From assembly GCA_964342385.1 (NCBI GenBank), contig CAYFGP010000003.1, positions 1 through 64,000 on the forward strand: a stretch of 64,000 nucleotides of DNA, given 5' to 3'. The notes under the pieces are model-generated. The model was not told where the DNA came from. It searched no databases and was given only the letters and a program-made list of their open reading frames with translations. Both the position numbers and the translations under genes were made by a program. Source of the DNA: Oceanospirillum sp964342385. Lineage in GTDB: Bacteria; Pseudomonadota; Gammaproteobacteria; Pseudomonadales; Halomonadaceae. Of the stretch, positions 7,460 through 16,125 are shown in pieces. Position 1 is the first letter of the stretch; the number at the start of each line of letters is the position of its first letter.

Positions 7460-7569
7460 GTGTTGATAAACCTTTAAAACGGTCTGATGCATTTCAGGGC
7501 TACAGCAATGCCACCGGATGGTATGATACTTTCCAGATGTTCATTGTTACGCTGTACAAAGTCTGGTAA
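7398..7569 (+). CDS. 3' end of an unknown gene, interrupted by the gap
   Basis: The frame that passes through the heptamer repeat stays open and continues as RVDKPLKRSDAFQGY, then NATGWYDTFQMFIVTLYKVW, before TAA at 7567-7569. The aromatic, orderly composition of these 36 codons looks like genuine coding sequence and like the C-terminus of an exported or membrane protein. The start and most of the gene must lie in the unsequenced gap. I do not recognise the family. It could instead be a remnant. Confidence 0.35.
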
Positions 7570-7713
7570 GCACTTGTTGTTACGAAGGAAATAGCTAGGC
7601 TGTATGATTGCTATCGGTTGAACGCTAGAGATGAAACACCTGAGGCATTAGGGATTTTTGCGCTGTAAGAATGCTTTGTATGCCTCCTGCCCGAAGGAAC
7701 TAAGGATATTGGC

Positions 7714-8340
7714 GTGAGTTTGCAGATTGGTTTTGCTGAGTTATTTGAATTTACCCGCGCTTATTTGGCAGGCTTCTACACCTTTGTCGCTGTGTTCTAT
7801 ACCGCCCGTATCATTCTGTTGAAACGGTCTATTACCCGAGAAGTTGTTTTTGCCGGTTCCCGTTTTAGTTCAACCTGGTGGAACCATATTACGTTCAGGG
7901 TTTTTCGGGTTGTGATCTGGATGGTATGTGTATCCAGATTGTTTTTCCCATCACTTGATGAGTATCTAGGGCTCTTCTCTAGTCTGCAGAGTACCTTGTT
8001 GATGCTAATCGGAAATGCCTTTTTGGCCTTAGGGCTGATCTCTATTATGACCATTCACTATCGTTTAGGTGTGTGTTGGCGTTCCGGTATCGATCCCAGT
8101 GAACCGGGCAAGATTATCTCGAATGGTGTTTATCGCTATTCCCGAAATCCAATGTTTCTCTTAGTTGGATTAACTCAGGTTGGTTTCTTCCTAGCGCTGC
8201 CCTCGGTATTTTCACTGCTTTGTTTGATCATTGGTCTGTACACCCTACAGCGTCAGGTATTAGCAGAAGAGGTTCATTTATCGAATAAGCTTCCTGAAGA
8301 GTACTCTGACTACTGTGCAAATGTACGGCGCTGGCTATAG
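7714..8340 (+). CDS. isoprenylcysteine carboxyl methyltransferase-like membrane protein
   Basis: A 208-residue integral membrane protein with hydrophobic stretches at about 12-32, 66-82, 90-112 and 146-172. The C-terminal block GVYRYSRNPMF, then two Glu (EE) and VRRWL matches the ICMT/PEMT group of small membrane methyltransferases, in which RxPxY/F and the late Glu help bind S-adenosylmethionine. Acceptor unknown; in bacteria these enzymes are seldom characterised. The GTG start at 7714 is supported by AAGGAT 7 bases upstream. It stands alone between the gap region and a convergent AraC regulator. Confidence 0.75.
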   Translation: MSLQIGFAELFEFTRAYLAGFYTFVAVFYTARIILLKRSITREVVFAGSRFSSTWWNHITFRVFRVVIWMVCVSRLFFPSLDEYLGLFSSLQSTLLMLIGNAFLALGLISIMTIHYRLGVCWRSGIDPSEPGKIISNGVYRYSRNPMFLLVGLTQVGFFLALPSVFSLLCLIIGLYTLQRQVLAEEVHLSNKLPEEYSDYCANVRRWL

Positions 8341-8445
8341 CTTTAAAGTCATACGCCAGATGACTCCTGCAGTACTAGGCTTCATTTAGCGCAGCTGTCA
8401 CCAGACCATTGTTTCAACATAGGCCTCGTCATAGGGTGCGCTTGA

Positions 8446-9402
8446 TTACTGTTTCTTAGGGCGAAGTGGTGGTTCACCAAATATACGTTTATAAGCCCGT
8501 GAAAAAGCGGCTTCAGAGGTATAGCCCAGTTCTTCGGCTAATTCGATAAGAGGAACGGGGGATTGCAAAATTTTCATCCGAGCTAAATTCATACGCCATT
8601 CTGTCAGATATTGCTTAGCCGAGGTTCCAATCACTTCGGTAAATCTTGCTGAAAAACCTGAACGGGACATACCTGCATGTTCCGCCAAACTTTCTACTGT
8701 CCAAGCTGATTCAGGATGTGCATGCATCACTGCTAGTGCTTTGCCTATTTTTGGGTCTTTCAGCGCACCTAACCAGCCTTTACTGGCCTCGGGCGCGTGT
8801 TCTACCCAATGGCGAATCGCTTTAATCACTATTATATCGGCAAGATGGGCAACTACAGTTTCGCCGCCTGGGTGCAGCATAGAAGCTTCTTGAGCCATTA
8901 ATTGAATCAGAGCATGTAATGATTCAGGTAATAAACCATCTTCACTGTGCATATGAATTAAGGGCGGTAGTTGTGCGATAAGCTTTTCACCCGCAATATG
9001 ATCAAAGCTCAAAACACCACAGGTGAGCAGGGTTTGTTCACCGCCGCCGCCATAAAGCATAAATTCAAAACGCTCTGATAGTTTGCTGACGGGTATATCA
9101 AAAAAAGGTTGGCACTTTATATCTGTACTTGAGCAAATTAAGTGCCCTTCACCTTTTGGCAATAGTGCCAGTTCGCCCGGACGCAAATAGACATCATCGT
9201 GATTCGGAAGACGTAACCAGCAACCACCTTGGGTGACAATATGGAACATCATCTTGCCCTGCATAGGTGGCATTGCTACACCCCAGGGAGCACTCAATTC
9301 CGAATTAGCGTACACCATACCGTTTAAACGTAGTGAATACAGGGTTTCACCCAGTGTATCGCTTGATTCAGGTATTTCTCGTTGTTCAGAAGTTTGCATC
9401 AT
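8446..9402 (-). CDS. AraC family regulator with N-terminal cupin domain
   Basis: About 318 residues. The N-terminal half is a Cupin_6-type sensor (GGCWLRLPNHDDVYLRPGEL, then LLPKGEGHLI). The last 100 residues carry two helix-turn-helix motifs, WTVESLAEHAGMSRSGFSAR and IELAEELGYTSEAAFSRAYK, the signature of AraC/XylS activators. The start is taken at 9402, where two Met codons follow CCAGAG; an upstream ATG at 9465 is in frame but adds a non-conserved leader. The gene is divergent from the NmrA-like gene, 160 bases apart, which is the normal arrangement for a regulator and its target. The cupin ligand is unknown. Confidence 0.85.
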   Translation of the reverse strand: MMQTSEQREIPESSDTLGETLYSLRLNGMVYANSELSAPWGVAMPPMQGKMMFHIVTQGGCWLRLPNHDDVYLRPGELALLPKGEGHLICSSTDIKCQPFFDIPVSKLSERFEFMLYGGGGEQTLLTCGVLSFDHIAGEKLIAQLPPLIHMHSEDGLLPESLHALIQLMAQEASMLHPGGETVVAHLADIIVIKAIRHWVEHAPEASKGWLGALKDPKIGKALAVMHAHPESAWTVESLAEHAGMSRSGFSARFTEVIGTSAKQYLTEWRMNLARMKILQSPVPLIELAEELGYTSEAAFSRAYKRIFGEPPLRPKKQ

Positions 9403-9510
9403 TATCACTCTGGTTTTTTTAGACGAACTGCAAAAAATTATGGATTTATAAGCATTAATCATCAAGTGATGGTCTCGTAAACTTGTTTCTGTTGTTTAAC
9501 GAAGCGGTCC

Positions 9511-9532
9511 GAACCTAATGGTCAGACCTAAT
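9511..9532 (+). promoter_or_regulatory. ACCTAAT direct repeat, candidate AraC site
   Basis: ACCTAAT occurs at 9513-9519 and 9526-9532, 13 bases apart, in the intergenic region shared by the AraC regulator and the NmrA-like gene. Spaced direct repeats are typical of AraC-family operators. Assignment rests only on position and spacing. Confidence 0.3.
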
Positions 9533-9562
9533 TATTCAGTACGTTAAGAGAAGAGGCCGATC

Positions 9563-10384
9563 ATGAAAGATCAAACGATTGCTGTTGTGGGTTCTACCGG
9601 TAAGACTGGCGTACGGGTTTTAACTCAGCTACAAGAAAAAGGCTATGCCACAAGAGGGCTGTCCAGAAGCAGTGAATATGTTTTCGACTGGGCTGATAAA
9701 GCGGGTTGGAAAAGTGCTCTGGAAGGTGTTCAGGCAGCTTATATCACCTATTTCCCTGATCTTGCAGTTCCTCAAGCTGAAAGTGATATCCGTGCTTTTG
9801 TTGAGTTAGCCAAATCTTTGGGCCTTCGACATCTGGTTTTGTTATCCGGTCGAGGTGAAGAAGGGGCTCAAAAGGCAGAAGATGTCGTTAAAACCAGTGG
9901 CTTGGAGTGGAATATCGTACGTGCCAGCTGGTTTATGCAGAACTTTAGTGAAAGTTTTATGCTGGATGGCTTAAAAGCTGGCGAACTGGTGCTGCCAGAG
10001 CCTAAAGCTGAAGAGCCTTTTATTGACGTTGATGATATTGCTGATGTTGCGGTGGCCGCTTTAACCCGTTCGAATTTACGCAATCAGGTGTTTGAGGTCA
10101 CAGGTCCTGAGTTACTGTCATTTGATAGCTGCGTACAGACGATTGCTAAAGCCAGTAATCGTGATATCTGCTTTCAAACAGCCCCTATTGAAGCCTACCT
10201 AGCGGAAGCTAAAGCTCAGGGTCTACCAGAAGATATTGCATGGCTAATCAATGAGTTATTTGTCAATGTTTTAGATGGGCGCAATGAATCAACTACCAGT
10301 ACTGTTGAGCAAGTACTAGGTCGACCTGCACGAAGTTTTCAACATTACGTTGAGACTACTGAGAAAACAGGTGTATGGGCTTAG
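9563..10384 (+). CDS. NAD(P)-binding NmrA/QorB-like protein
   Basis: A 273-residue atypical short-chain dehydrogenase. The nucleotide-binding loop is VVGSTGKTG (residues 8-16). A conserved RASWFMQNFSE near residue 120 and FIDVDDIADVA near 155 are typical of the NmrA-like/SDR_a5 group, which includes quinone oxidoreductases and NADP sensors. The usual Tyr-x-x-x-Lys pair of classical SDR enzymes is not evident, so it may sense rather than oxidise. It is the first gene of a rightward group with DUF1772 and DUF4345 membrane proteins and is divergent from an AraC regulator, which probably controls it. Confidence 0.8.
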   Translation: MKDQTIAVVGSTGKTGVRVLTQLQEKGYATRGLSRSSEYVFDWADKAGWKSALEGVQAAYITYFPDLAVPQAESDIRAFVELAKSLGLRHLVLLSGRGEEGAQKAEDVVKTSGLEWNIVRASWFMQNFSESFMLDGLKAGELVLPEPKAEEPFIDVDDIADVAVAALTRSNLRNQVFEVTGPELLSFDSCVQTIAKASNRDICFQTAPIEAYLAEAKAQGLPEDIAWLINELFVNVLDGRNESTTSTVEQVLGRPARSFQHYVETTEKTGVWA

Positions 10385-10436
10385 TGTTTTTTATGTGTGG
10401 TGATTATAAGGCCGGTAATGGTTTAAGGGCTTTGAA

Positions 10437-10892
10437 ATGATTATTTTGCTGATTGTGATGACTGGCATTATGGCAGGAGTCTACTTTGCGTTTTCTGTTT
10501 TTATTATGCAATCGCTGAGTGAGTTACCTTCCCTGCAAGCGGCACAGGTCATGAACAAGATTAATGATGTGATCGTTAATACGCTTTTTTTACCGGTCTT
10601 TTTCGGTTCGACGCTTTGGTATGGTGGGCTGGTTGTTTGGTCATTTGCAGATTGGCAATTCGAACGCTCTATTTTAGTGATCATTGCCGCCATGATTTAC
10701 ATATTGGGCATGTTTGTTGTCACTGCTTTTGGCAATGTTCCACTGAATAACAGGTTGAAGAGCAGTGCTGAAGATGACTCAAGATTGATCAGTTTTTGGG
10801 ATGAATACCTCCGTCGATGGACCCGTCTGAATCACCTTCGTATGTTGAGTTGTATTGCTGCTTGCGCCGTATTAACCATTGCCCAGATATAA
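10437..10892 (+). CDS. DUF1772 family membrane protein
   Basis: A 151-residue protein with four hydrophobic helices (about residues 2-22, 43-65, 78-100, 131-150). The motif TAFGNVPLNNRL after helix three and the W near residue 120 mark DUF1772, a family that includes fungal anthrone oxygenase-like proteins; bacterial members have no settled function. It begins 52 bases after the NmrA-like gene, on the same strand, so it is likely in one transcript with it. Its occurrence next to an NmrA-like reductase is a pattern I associate with AraC-controlled stress or detoxification genes, but that is inference. Confidence 0.75.
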   Translation: MIILLIVMTGIMAGVYFAFSVFIMQSLSELPSLQAAQVMNKINDVIVNTLFLPVFFGSTLWYGGLVVWSFADWQFERSILVIIAAMIYILGMFVVTAFGNVPLNNRLKSSAEDDSRLISFWDEYLRRWTRLNHLRMLSCIAACAVLTIAQI

Positions 10893-11007
10893 TTTTTAGT
10901 CGATATACGCTGGCACAAAGTGTTTCTACATTCTTTTGTCAAAGGCTGGAGAACGAAACGTTTTGTCATATAAAAGCTTTTGTGTGAGTGTTTATGAGGA
11001 AATAGAT

Positions 11008-11418
11008 ATGAAACGCATTATTAAAAGAGGATACCTGCTTATCGCAGGTTTAATCATGATGTTAGTGGGGAGTTATATTGCCATTACTACCCTTAATTAT
11101 GTGACTGTAATGAGCGCTGAAGATATTGTTCCATCAACCAATATGCTCAGTGATCTACGCGGTATGGGAGGGATGCTATTAGTGCTCGGTGCTTATGTGT
11201 TAATTGGGAGTTTTCGCATAAATTGGCAACAACCAGCTTTGATCATTGCAGTAGGGGTTTTTACATCATTTGTTGTTTTTAGAAACCTGGGTTTTGTCTT
11301 GGACGGATGGCCTGATACTTCAATTATGATCGCTTATTGGGTTGAGGTCGTTATGGCTGCATCGGGGGTATGGATTGCTACGGAAAAACGCGGCCAGTCA
11401 CTAAAAGCTAATCTTTAA
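11008..11418 (+). CDS. DUF4345 family membrane protein
   Basis: A 136-residue protein with four predicted helices (about residues 7-27, 50-66, 72-90, 110-128). The arrangement, with DLRGMGGMLLVLG in helix two and RNLGFVLDGWP before helix four, fits DUF4345. Function unknown. The ATG at 11008 is preferred over a longer reading frame because GAGGA lies 7 bases upstream. It is the third rightward gene after the NmrA-like and DUF1772 genes and may belong to their operon, although 115 bases separate it from DUF1772. Confidence 0.7.
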   Translation: MKRIIKRGYLLIAGLIMMLVGSYIAITTLNYVTVMSAEDIVPSTNMLSDLRGMGGMLLVLGAYVLIGSFRINWQQPALIIAVGVFTSFVVFRNLGFVLDGWPDTSIMIAYWVEVVMAASGVWIATEKRGQSLKANL

Positions 11419-11583
11419 CTCCTGATTCTTGTAACTACAAGCTGTTTTATTACGCGGGCATAATTGCTCTCCTTTATCTATTTACATCTAGTTCTTCTCT
11501 CCAGGATTTCTTGTAGTGGCCTTACCTGTCGGGCAGGTATATGCTGTCCTGAATTAACTAAGGAAAGTACCTGGGAGAAGGCG

Positions 11584-12771
11584 ATGAACAGGCGAGAGTT
11601 TTTAAAAATATGTCAGCTCTTGGGGCTGAGCTTACCTTTCCAGCCCCTGCTTAGTGCTTGTGCAAGCGGCCAAAGCAAGTCGAATAGCGCTACTGAATCA
11701 GTGCTTATTATTGGAGCAGGAGCTGCAGGTCTTTCTGCGGGTTATTTACTCAAGCAGCAAGGCATCAAGTTTCAGATTCTGGAGGCATCTTCCCACTACG
11801 GCGGTCGTATGAAACGTACGACCGATTTTGCCGAATTTCCTATTCCACTGGGTGCTGAATGGATTCACGTTAAGCCGAGTATTCTTGATGAAATAGTGAA
11901 TGATGATTCTGTCGATGTTGGTATTAAAACGACTCTCTATGGTCCCGATGTCGACTATGGCCTGTATGTCGATTCCGGCTCAAATAAAACTGAACGAACC
12001 TCGCTGCGGGATGCGGACTTTACCGAAGACAGCAAGTTTATCAATGCTACTTGGTTTGACTTTTTTGAGCGTTATATCGTCCCGTCTGTTGAATCACAAA
12101 TCAGCTATAGCGCTGTAGTTGAGGCCATTGATTATTCCGCAGCCAGCATTCAGGTTAAAACTCAGGATCGGATCTACTCAGCGGATCGAGTGATCATCAC
12201 CGCACCGGTCAAAATACTTCAAAATGGTGCCATTACCTTTATTCCTGCTTTACCCAGAAGTAAGCAGAAGGCTATCGATAAAGTAAGAGTTTGGGATGGC
12301 TGTAAAGCTTTCATCGAGTTTTCTGACAAGTTCTATCCCACTTTAATCGGTTTTGATATCTCTCCTGCAACCGCAGGGCAGAAGCTCTACTACGATGCCG
12401 CTTATGGTCAGGACAGTTCACAAAATATCTTAGGGTTATTTGCCGTTGGTACGGGTACTAAGCCCTATGTGGATCTCAGCGACGATCAATTGATTGCCTA
12501 CATACTGGATGAACTTGATCAGCTGTTTGATGGTCAGGCCTCAGCAAATTATGTGCAGCATATCTTCCAGAACTGGAATACAGAGCCCTATGCTAACGGG
12601 GCTTATGTAATTGATGATGAAAGCTGGTGGCGGGTGAGAAAGCTGGGTGAAAGCGTAGACGACCGACTCTTTTTTGCTGGTGATGCTTATACCACAGGTG
12701 ATGACTGGAGTAGTGTTCATACGGCGGCACGTTCAGCAAGAAGAGCGGTTCAAGAGATATTAAATCTTTAA
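11584..12771 (+). CDS. FAD-dependent amine oxidase, Tat-exported lipoprotein
   Basis: A 395-residue flavoprotein. It begins MNRREFLK, a twin-arginine signal, with a lipobox-like LLSAC near residue 26, so it is probably folded in the cytoplasm with FAD, exported by Tat and anchored by a lipid. The dinucleotide fold is IIGAGAAGLSAGYLL (about residues 41-55), followed by GRMKRTTDF and, near the C-terminus, RLFFAGDAYT, the usual FAD-binding end of flavin monoamine oxidases. It is about 50 residues shorter than typical monoamine oxidases. Substrate unknown. The start at 11584 is fixed by GGGAGAAGG upstream and by the Tat motif; the open frame upstream is not coding. Confidence 0.8.
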   Translation: MNRREFLKICQLLGLSLPFQPLLSACASGQSKSNSATESVLIIGAGAAGLSAGYLLKQQGIKFQILEASSHYGGRMKRTTDFAEFPIPLGAEWIHVKPSILDEIVNDDSVDVGIKTTLYGPDVDYGLYVDSGSNKTERTSLRDADFTEDSKFINATWFDFFERYIVPSVESQISYSAVVEAIDYSAASIQVKTQDRIYSADRVIITAPVKILQNGAITFIPALPRSKQKAIDKVRVWDGCKAFIEFSDKFYPTLIGFDISPATAGQKLYYDAAYGQDSSQNILGLFAVGTGTKPYVDLSDDQLIAYILDELDQLFDGQASANYVQHIFQNWNTEPYANGAYVIDDESWWRVRKLGESVDDRLFFAGDAYTTGDDWSSVHTAARSARRAVQEILNL

Positions 12772-12884
12772 CTGCTCTAAGATTTTCCAGAGAAAGTGTC
12801 ATCGCTCTTGCTTAGCTAACATATCTCCTGCTATTGCTTATACAGAGCCTGGAGTTTTCACAATAGATGAAACATGGAGTTGAT

Positions 12885-13304
12885 ATGAGTGAACAAATTG
12901 AAGCCAAAGGGCAATGCCTTTGCGGTAGTGTAAAGCTGTCTGCAAAATCGGTGAGTAAAAATGCCGGAGTTTGCCATTGCAGTATGTGCAGACAATGGAC
13001 CGGTGGACCGCTACTGGCAGTTGATTGCGGAACAGAGGTTGAACTTGAGGGGGCTGAAGCGATCTCGACTTATGCGTCTTCGGAATGGGCGGAACGAGGG
13101 TTTTGTGCCAAATGTGGTAGCAATCTGTTCTACAAGATTAAGCAGACGGGACAATATATTGTTCCGGCAGGTGTATTGAATATCGAATCTGAGTTAACTC
13201 TGGATCATCAAATCTTTATAGATGAGAAACCCTCGTACTACTGCTTCTCAAATGAAACCAAGAATATGACGGGAGCCGAGGTGTTTGCGCAATACGGCGG
13301 CTAA
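12885..13304 (+). CDS. GFA/CENP-V family zinc protein
   Basis: About 139 residues with the Cys pattern of the GFA (glutathione-dependent formaldehyde-activating enzyme) family: QCLCGSVK, then CHCSMCRQWTGG, then FCAKCGSNLF. These bind two structural or catalytic zinc ions. Most members are not formaldehyde-activating enzymes and their reaction is unknown. ATG 12885 is preferred to the upstream ATG 12867 because GGAG lies 5 bases in front of it. It ends 97 bases before a cystathionine gamma-synthase-family gene in the same direction; no shared function is obvious. Confidence 0.8.
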   Translation: MSEQIEAKGQCLCGSVKLSAKSVSKNAGVCHCSMCRQWTGGPLLAVDCGTEVELEGAEAISTYASSEWAERGFCAKCGSNLFYKIKQTGQYIVPAGVLNIESELTLDHQIFIDEKPSYYCFSNETKNMTGAEVFAQYGG

Positions 13305-13400
13305 TGCTGTTTGAGGCTGACTCAATTTATTTTAGAGAGCTATTCATTAGCAGGTTTTCACGCTAAGCTTCTGACTTCGTTAAAAAATCAGGAGTTTAAT

Positions 13401-14546
13401 ATGGCTGGCAACACAAAAACGGAAACCCTTCTGGCGCAAGCTGGACATTACCTGGATAAGGAAACAGGGGCTGTGGTGCCGTCTATTCAACCCTCAACAA
13501 CCTTTGCCCGTGATGAGCAGGGTGAGCTATACGATAAAGATCGTATCTATGCCCGTGATAAAAGCGTTAATGCCGAGATGGCTGAAGCGGTGCTGTGTGA
13601 ACTGGAAGCAGGTGCATCTTGTAAGTTGTTTGCATCCGGTATGGCAGCGGCCACGGCATTAGTGCAGACACTACGTCCAGGCAATCGTTTGGTAGCGCCT
13701 TCGGTGATGTATTGGTCACTACGTGCCTGGTTGATCTCATTCTGCGAAGATTGGAATATCGAGATCGCTTTTTATGATCCGGCTGATGAAGCAGATATGG
13801 ATCGCGTAGTTAAAGCGCAGGCAACTGATATGCTATGGGTTGAAACCCCGGCTAATCCAACCTGGCAGGTGGTGGATATCAAGCGTGCCGCGGATCTGGC
13901 GCATAGCGTAGGTGCGCAACTGGTGGTGGACTCTACCGTTGCGACGCCTCTGTTGACCCGCCCAATTGAGCTGGGGGCCGATTATGTTTTCCACTCTGCG
14001 ACCAAATATATCAATGGTCATAGTGACGTGGTGGCAGGTGCTTTGATTACTGCAAAAGAGGATGAGCGTTGGGAAAAAGCTTGTGCGATTCGTGCTCAAC
14101 ATGGCGGTATTCTGGGGCCGTTTGAAAGTTGGCTGTTACTGCGTGGTATGCGCACCATGCATGTACGTGTCGAGCGTGCTTGCGAAAATGCCCTGGCCTT
14201 TGCCCAGCATTTTGAAGGTTATCCTGGTGTGACTGAAGTGATCTATCCTGGTTTACCTTCTCATCCGCAACATGAGATCGCTGCGCGTCAGATGCAGGAC
14301 GGTTTTGGTGGCATGCTATCGATTCGCTTTGACGGTGGTGTTGAGCGTACGGCACAGATTATCGGCCGTCTGAAACACTTCTTGCGTGCGACTTCTCTGG
14401 GGGGGGTGGAAAGTCTGGTTGAGCACCGTGCACTAATCGAAGGCCCGGATAGTCCTGTGCCTGATGATCTATTACGCTTCTCCATGGGTATTGAGAATGT
14501 CAGTGATCTGATTCAGGATCTGGAGCAGGCGATCAAAGGAGTGTGA
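13401..14546 (+). CDS. cystathionine gamma-synthase family PLP enzyme
   Basis: A 381-residue cytoplasmic enzyme of the Cys/Met metabolism PLP family. The cofactor lysine is K202 in HSATKYINGHSD; other hallmarks are SIQPSTTF near 28, ASGMAAATA near 78 and the C-terminal SLGGVESLVEHRA. The family carries out gamma- or beta-elimination and replacement on homoserine esters, cystathionine or methionine. The exact reaction cannot be settled from these motifs: the YWSLRAW segment is unlike the common MetB or MetC sequences, so a lyase of unusual specificity is possible. AGGAG precedes the ATG at 13401. It follows the GFA gene in the same direction. Confidence 0.85.
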   Translation: MAGNTKTETLLAQAGHYLDKETGAVVPSIQPSTTFARDEQGELYDKDRIYARDKSVNAEMAEAVLCELEAGASCKLFASGMAAATALVQTLRPGNRLVAPSVMYWSLRAWLISFCEDWNIEIAFYDPADEADMDRVVKAQATDMLWVETPANPTWQVVDIKRAADLAHSVGAQLVVDSTVATPLLTRPIELGADYVFHSATKYINGHSDVVAGALITAKEDERWEKACAIRAQHGGILGPFESWLLLRGMRTMHVRVERACENALAFAQHFEGYPGVTEVIYPGLPSHPQHEIAARQMQDGFGGMLSIRFDGGVERTAQIIGRLKHFLRATSLGGVESLVEHRALIEGPDSPVPDDLLRFSMGIENVSDLIQDLEQAIKGV

Positions 14547-14689
14547 ATAGCGAGTGATTGGGTGGTTTTGTTTACGGTGACACTATTTAGTGACAGTGGT
14601 AACAGTATTCATGGAGATAAAGCTGTTATTGACTGCGACCTAGAAAACCACCGTTGTACCTAAACAAAACCTTTCCATTTGCAATGACT

Positions 14690-14724
14690 GTATTCTCCAG
14701 CTTTAGGTTTAAGCTGGAGAATAC
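14690..14724. other. perfect 14-bp hairpin, possible terminator
   Basis: GTATTCTCCAGCTT pairs perfectly with AAGCTGGAGAATAC around a 7-base loop. No T-run follows on either strand, so it may be a factor-dependent terminator of the upstream PLP gene or a protein binding site ahead of the GGDEF gene. Confidence 0.5.
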
Positions 14725-14807
14725 GACATCAGTGACAATCCTATTGCTGTTTAGCTGACCCATACGGCTATTTAGCTCATCCATTATTCATAAAGAAGCT
14801 GAACTCC

Positions 14808-15947
14808 ATGCAACCGGCTAGGCCTCAAAAACTTAAACTGTTTGCCATTCTGACATTATCGCTGGGTGTGCTGATTATCACCGCAGCATTTACCGCCTAT
14901 TTTTTTAGTCTGCAACATAGCCTGAGTAATCGTTACTACACACTTAAGGTGCTGGCGCAGGATATTACCTATTACGATGAAGTGCTGACCATGTCGACTC
15001 TGGTCGGTACCCACAGCGGCGAAGAACAGTGGCGACAACGTTATAAAAAGCACAAGGACCTATTGGAATATACTTTGGTGACGGCTGCCAAGATAGATCC
15101 CGAAATTTCGCACTTTATTCAGGCTACCAGTGCTGCCAATAAGTTGCTGGTCTCTTATGAAGAGAACGCTTTTGAGCTGGCTAAAAACGGCAACAAACAA
15201 CAGGCGATTGATATTCTTAACAGCAGAGAGTACCAGAGTGCCAAAGCTATTTTTGCTGATGGCATTAAAAAAGCCATTGATCAGGTGCTGATGGAGACCA
15301 AGCTATCATTGGATAAAAGTAATCAGCAGCGCGGTTTAAATCTGGTGTTGGGCATGGCTGCCTCATTTATCATTGTACTGGGTCTGTGGGTTTATCTATT
15401 ACGTTATATTCAAAAGACTGATCGCAAGATGGAAGGGTTGATCAAAACCGATGATCTGACCGGCCTGTTAAACCGACGGGAGTTTAATGAGTCTCTGACC
15501 AGTGAAGTCAATCGTGCCCATCGGGAAAAACGCGTGGTTATGCTGGCCATCTTAGATCTGGATAACTTTAAAAAATATAACGACTACTATGGCCACCCTA
15601 TGGGGGATAAGGTACTGAGTCAGTTTGGCCATCTGTTACAGCAATACAGCCGTCGCGCCAATGAGTTAGCCTACCGAATTGGTGGTGAAGAGTTTGCCTT
15701 TATCACCAGTGCCGAAGATAAAGATGCTGCTATCAAAAGGATTGAAGAGATCGTAACGCAAACTCAAGCACTCAATATTCCTCATGAACATAACCTACCT
15801 GACAAGCGGGTGACGGTCTCATGTGGTGTGGCCTTTTCATCTCATGAGGTTTACACCCCACCTGGTGAACTTTATCAGCATGCTGATGAAGCCTTGTATC
15901 AGGCCAAAGAAGCGGGGAAAAACAGGTATAGCGTTTCTCAGGTTTGA
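14808..15947 (+). CDS. membrane diguanylate cyclase (GGDEF)
   Basis: A 379-residue protein. A transmembrane helix at about 11-32 and another at about 177-197 bracket a helical periplasmic sensor of about 140 residues (4HB-like, many Lys and Glu). The cytoplasmic GGDEF domain starts at TDDLTGLLNRREF. The active-site motif is RIGGEEF, an accepted active variant, with LDLDNFKKYNDYYGHPMGD providing metal and GTP contacts. It should make cyclic di-GMP in response to an unknown periplasmic cue. No EAL domain. It stands alone between a hairpin upstream and a terminator downstream. Confidence 0.9.
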   Translation: MQPARPQKLKLFAILTLSLGVLIITAAFTAYFFSLQHSLSNRYYTLKVLAQDITYYDEVLTMSTLVGTHSGEEQWRQRYKKHKDLLEYTLVTAAKIDPEISHFIQATSAANKLLVSYEENAFELAKNGNKQQAIDILNSREYQSAKAIFADGIKKAIDQVLMETKLSLDKSNQQRGLNLVLGMAASFIIVLGLWVYLLRYIQKTDRKMEGLIKTDDLTGLLNRREFNESLTSEVNRAHREKRVVMLAILDLDNFKKYNDYYGHPMGDKVLSQFGHLLQQYSRRANELAYRIGGEEFAFITSAEDKDAAIKRIEEIVTQTQALNIPHEHNLPDKRVTVSCGVAFSSHEVYTPPGELYQHADEALYQAKEAGKNRYSVSQV

Positions 15948-15973
15948 CGTAATCCGCACTAATCCCAATCATG

Positions 15974-15998
15974 TCGGAGCACTGTAGCGGTGCTCCGA
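15974..15998 (+). terminator. terminator after GGDEF gene
   Basis: TCGGAGCAC and GTGCTCCGA form a 9-bp stem with a 7-base loop, 27 bases after the stop codon. The T-run that follows is short. Confidence 0.65.
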
Positions 15999-16125
15999 TG
16001 ATTTCCCATCGAGCTTTCCTTTTCTCTTACCGTCCAAACAGCAAAAAATATCAAAAAATAGCCTATGAGTTTTTTTATAGTCTCTTCATCCAATGATGCA
16101 GAGGGCCAGACGGCCAGGAGCGACT

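Noticed and set aside
10936..11007. Upstream extension of the DUF4345 gene
   Set aside because: No ribosome binding site and the added residues are not like the family's N-terminus; ATG 11008 has GAGGA.
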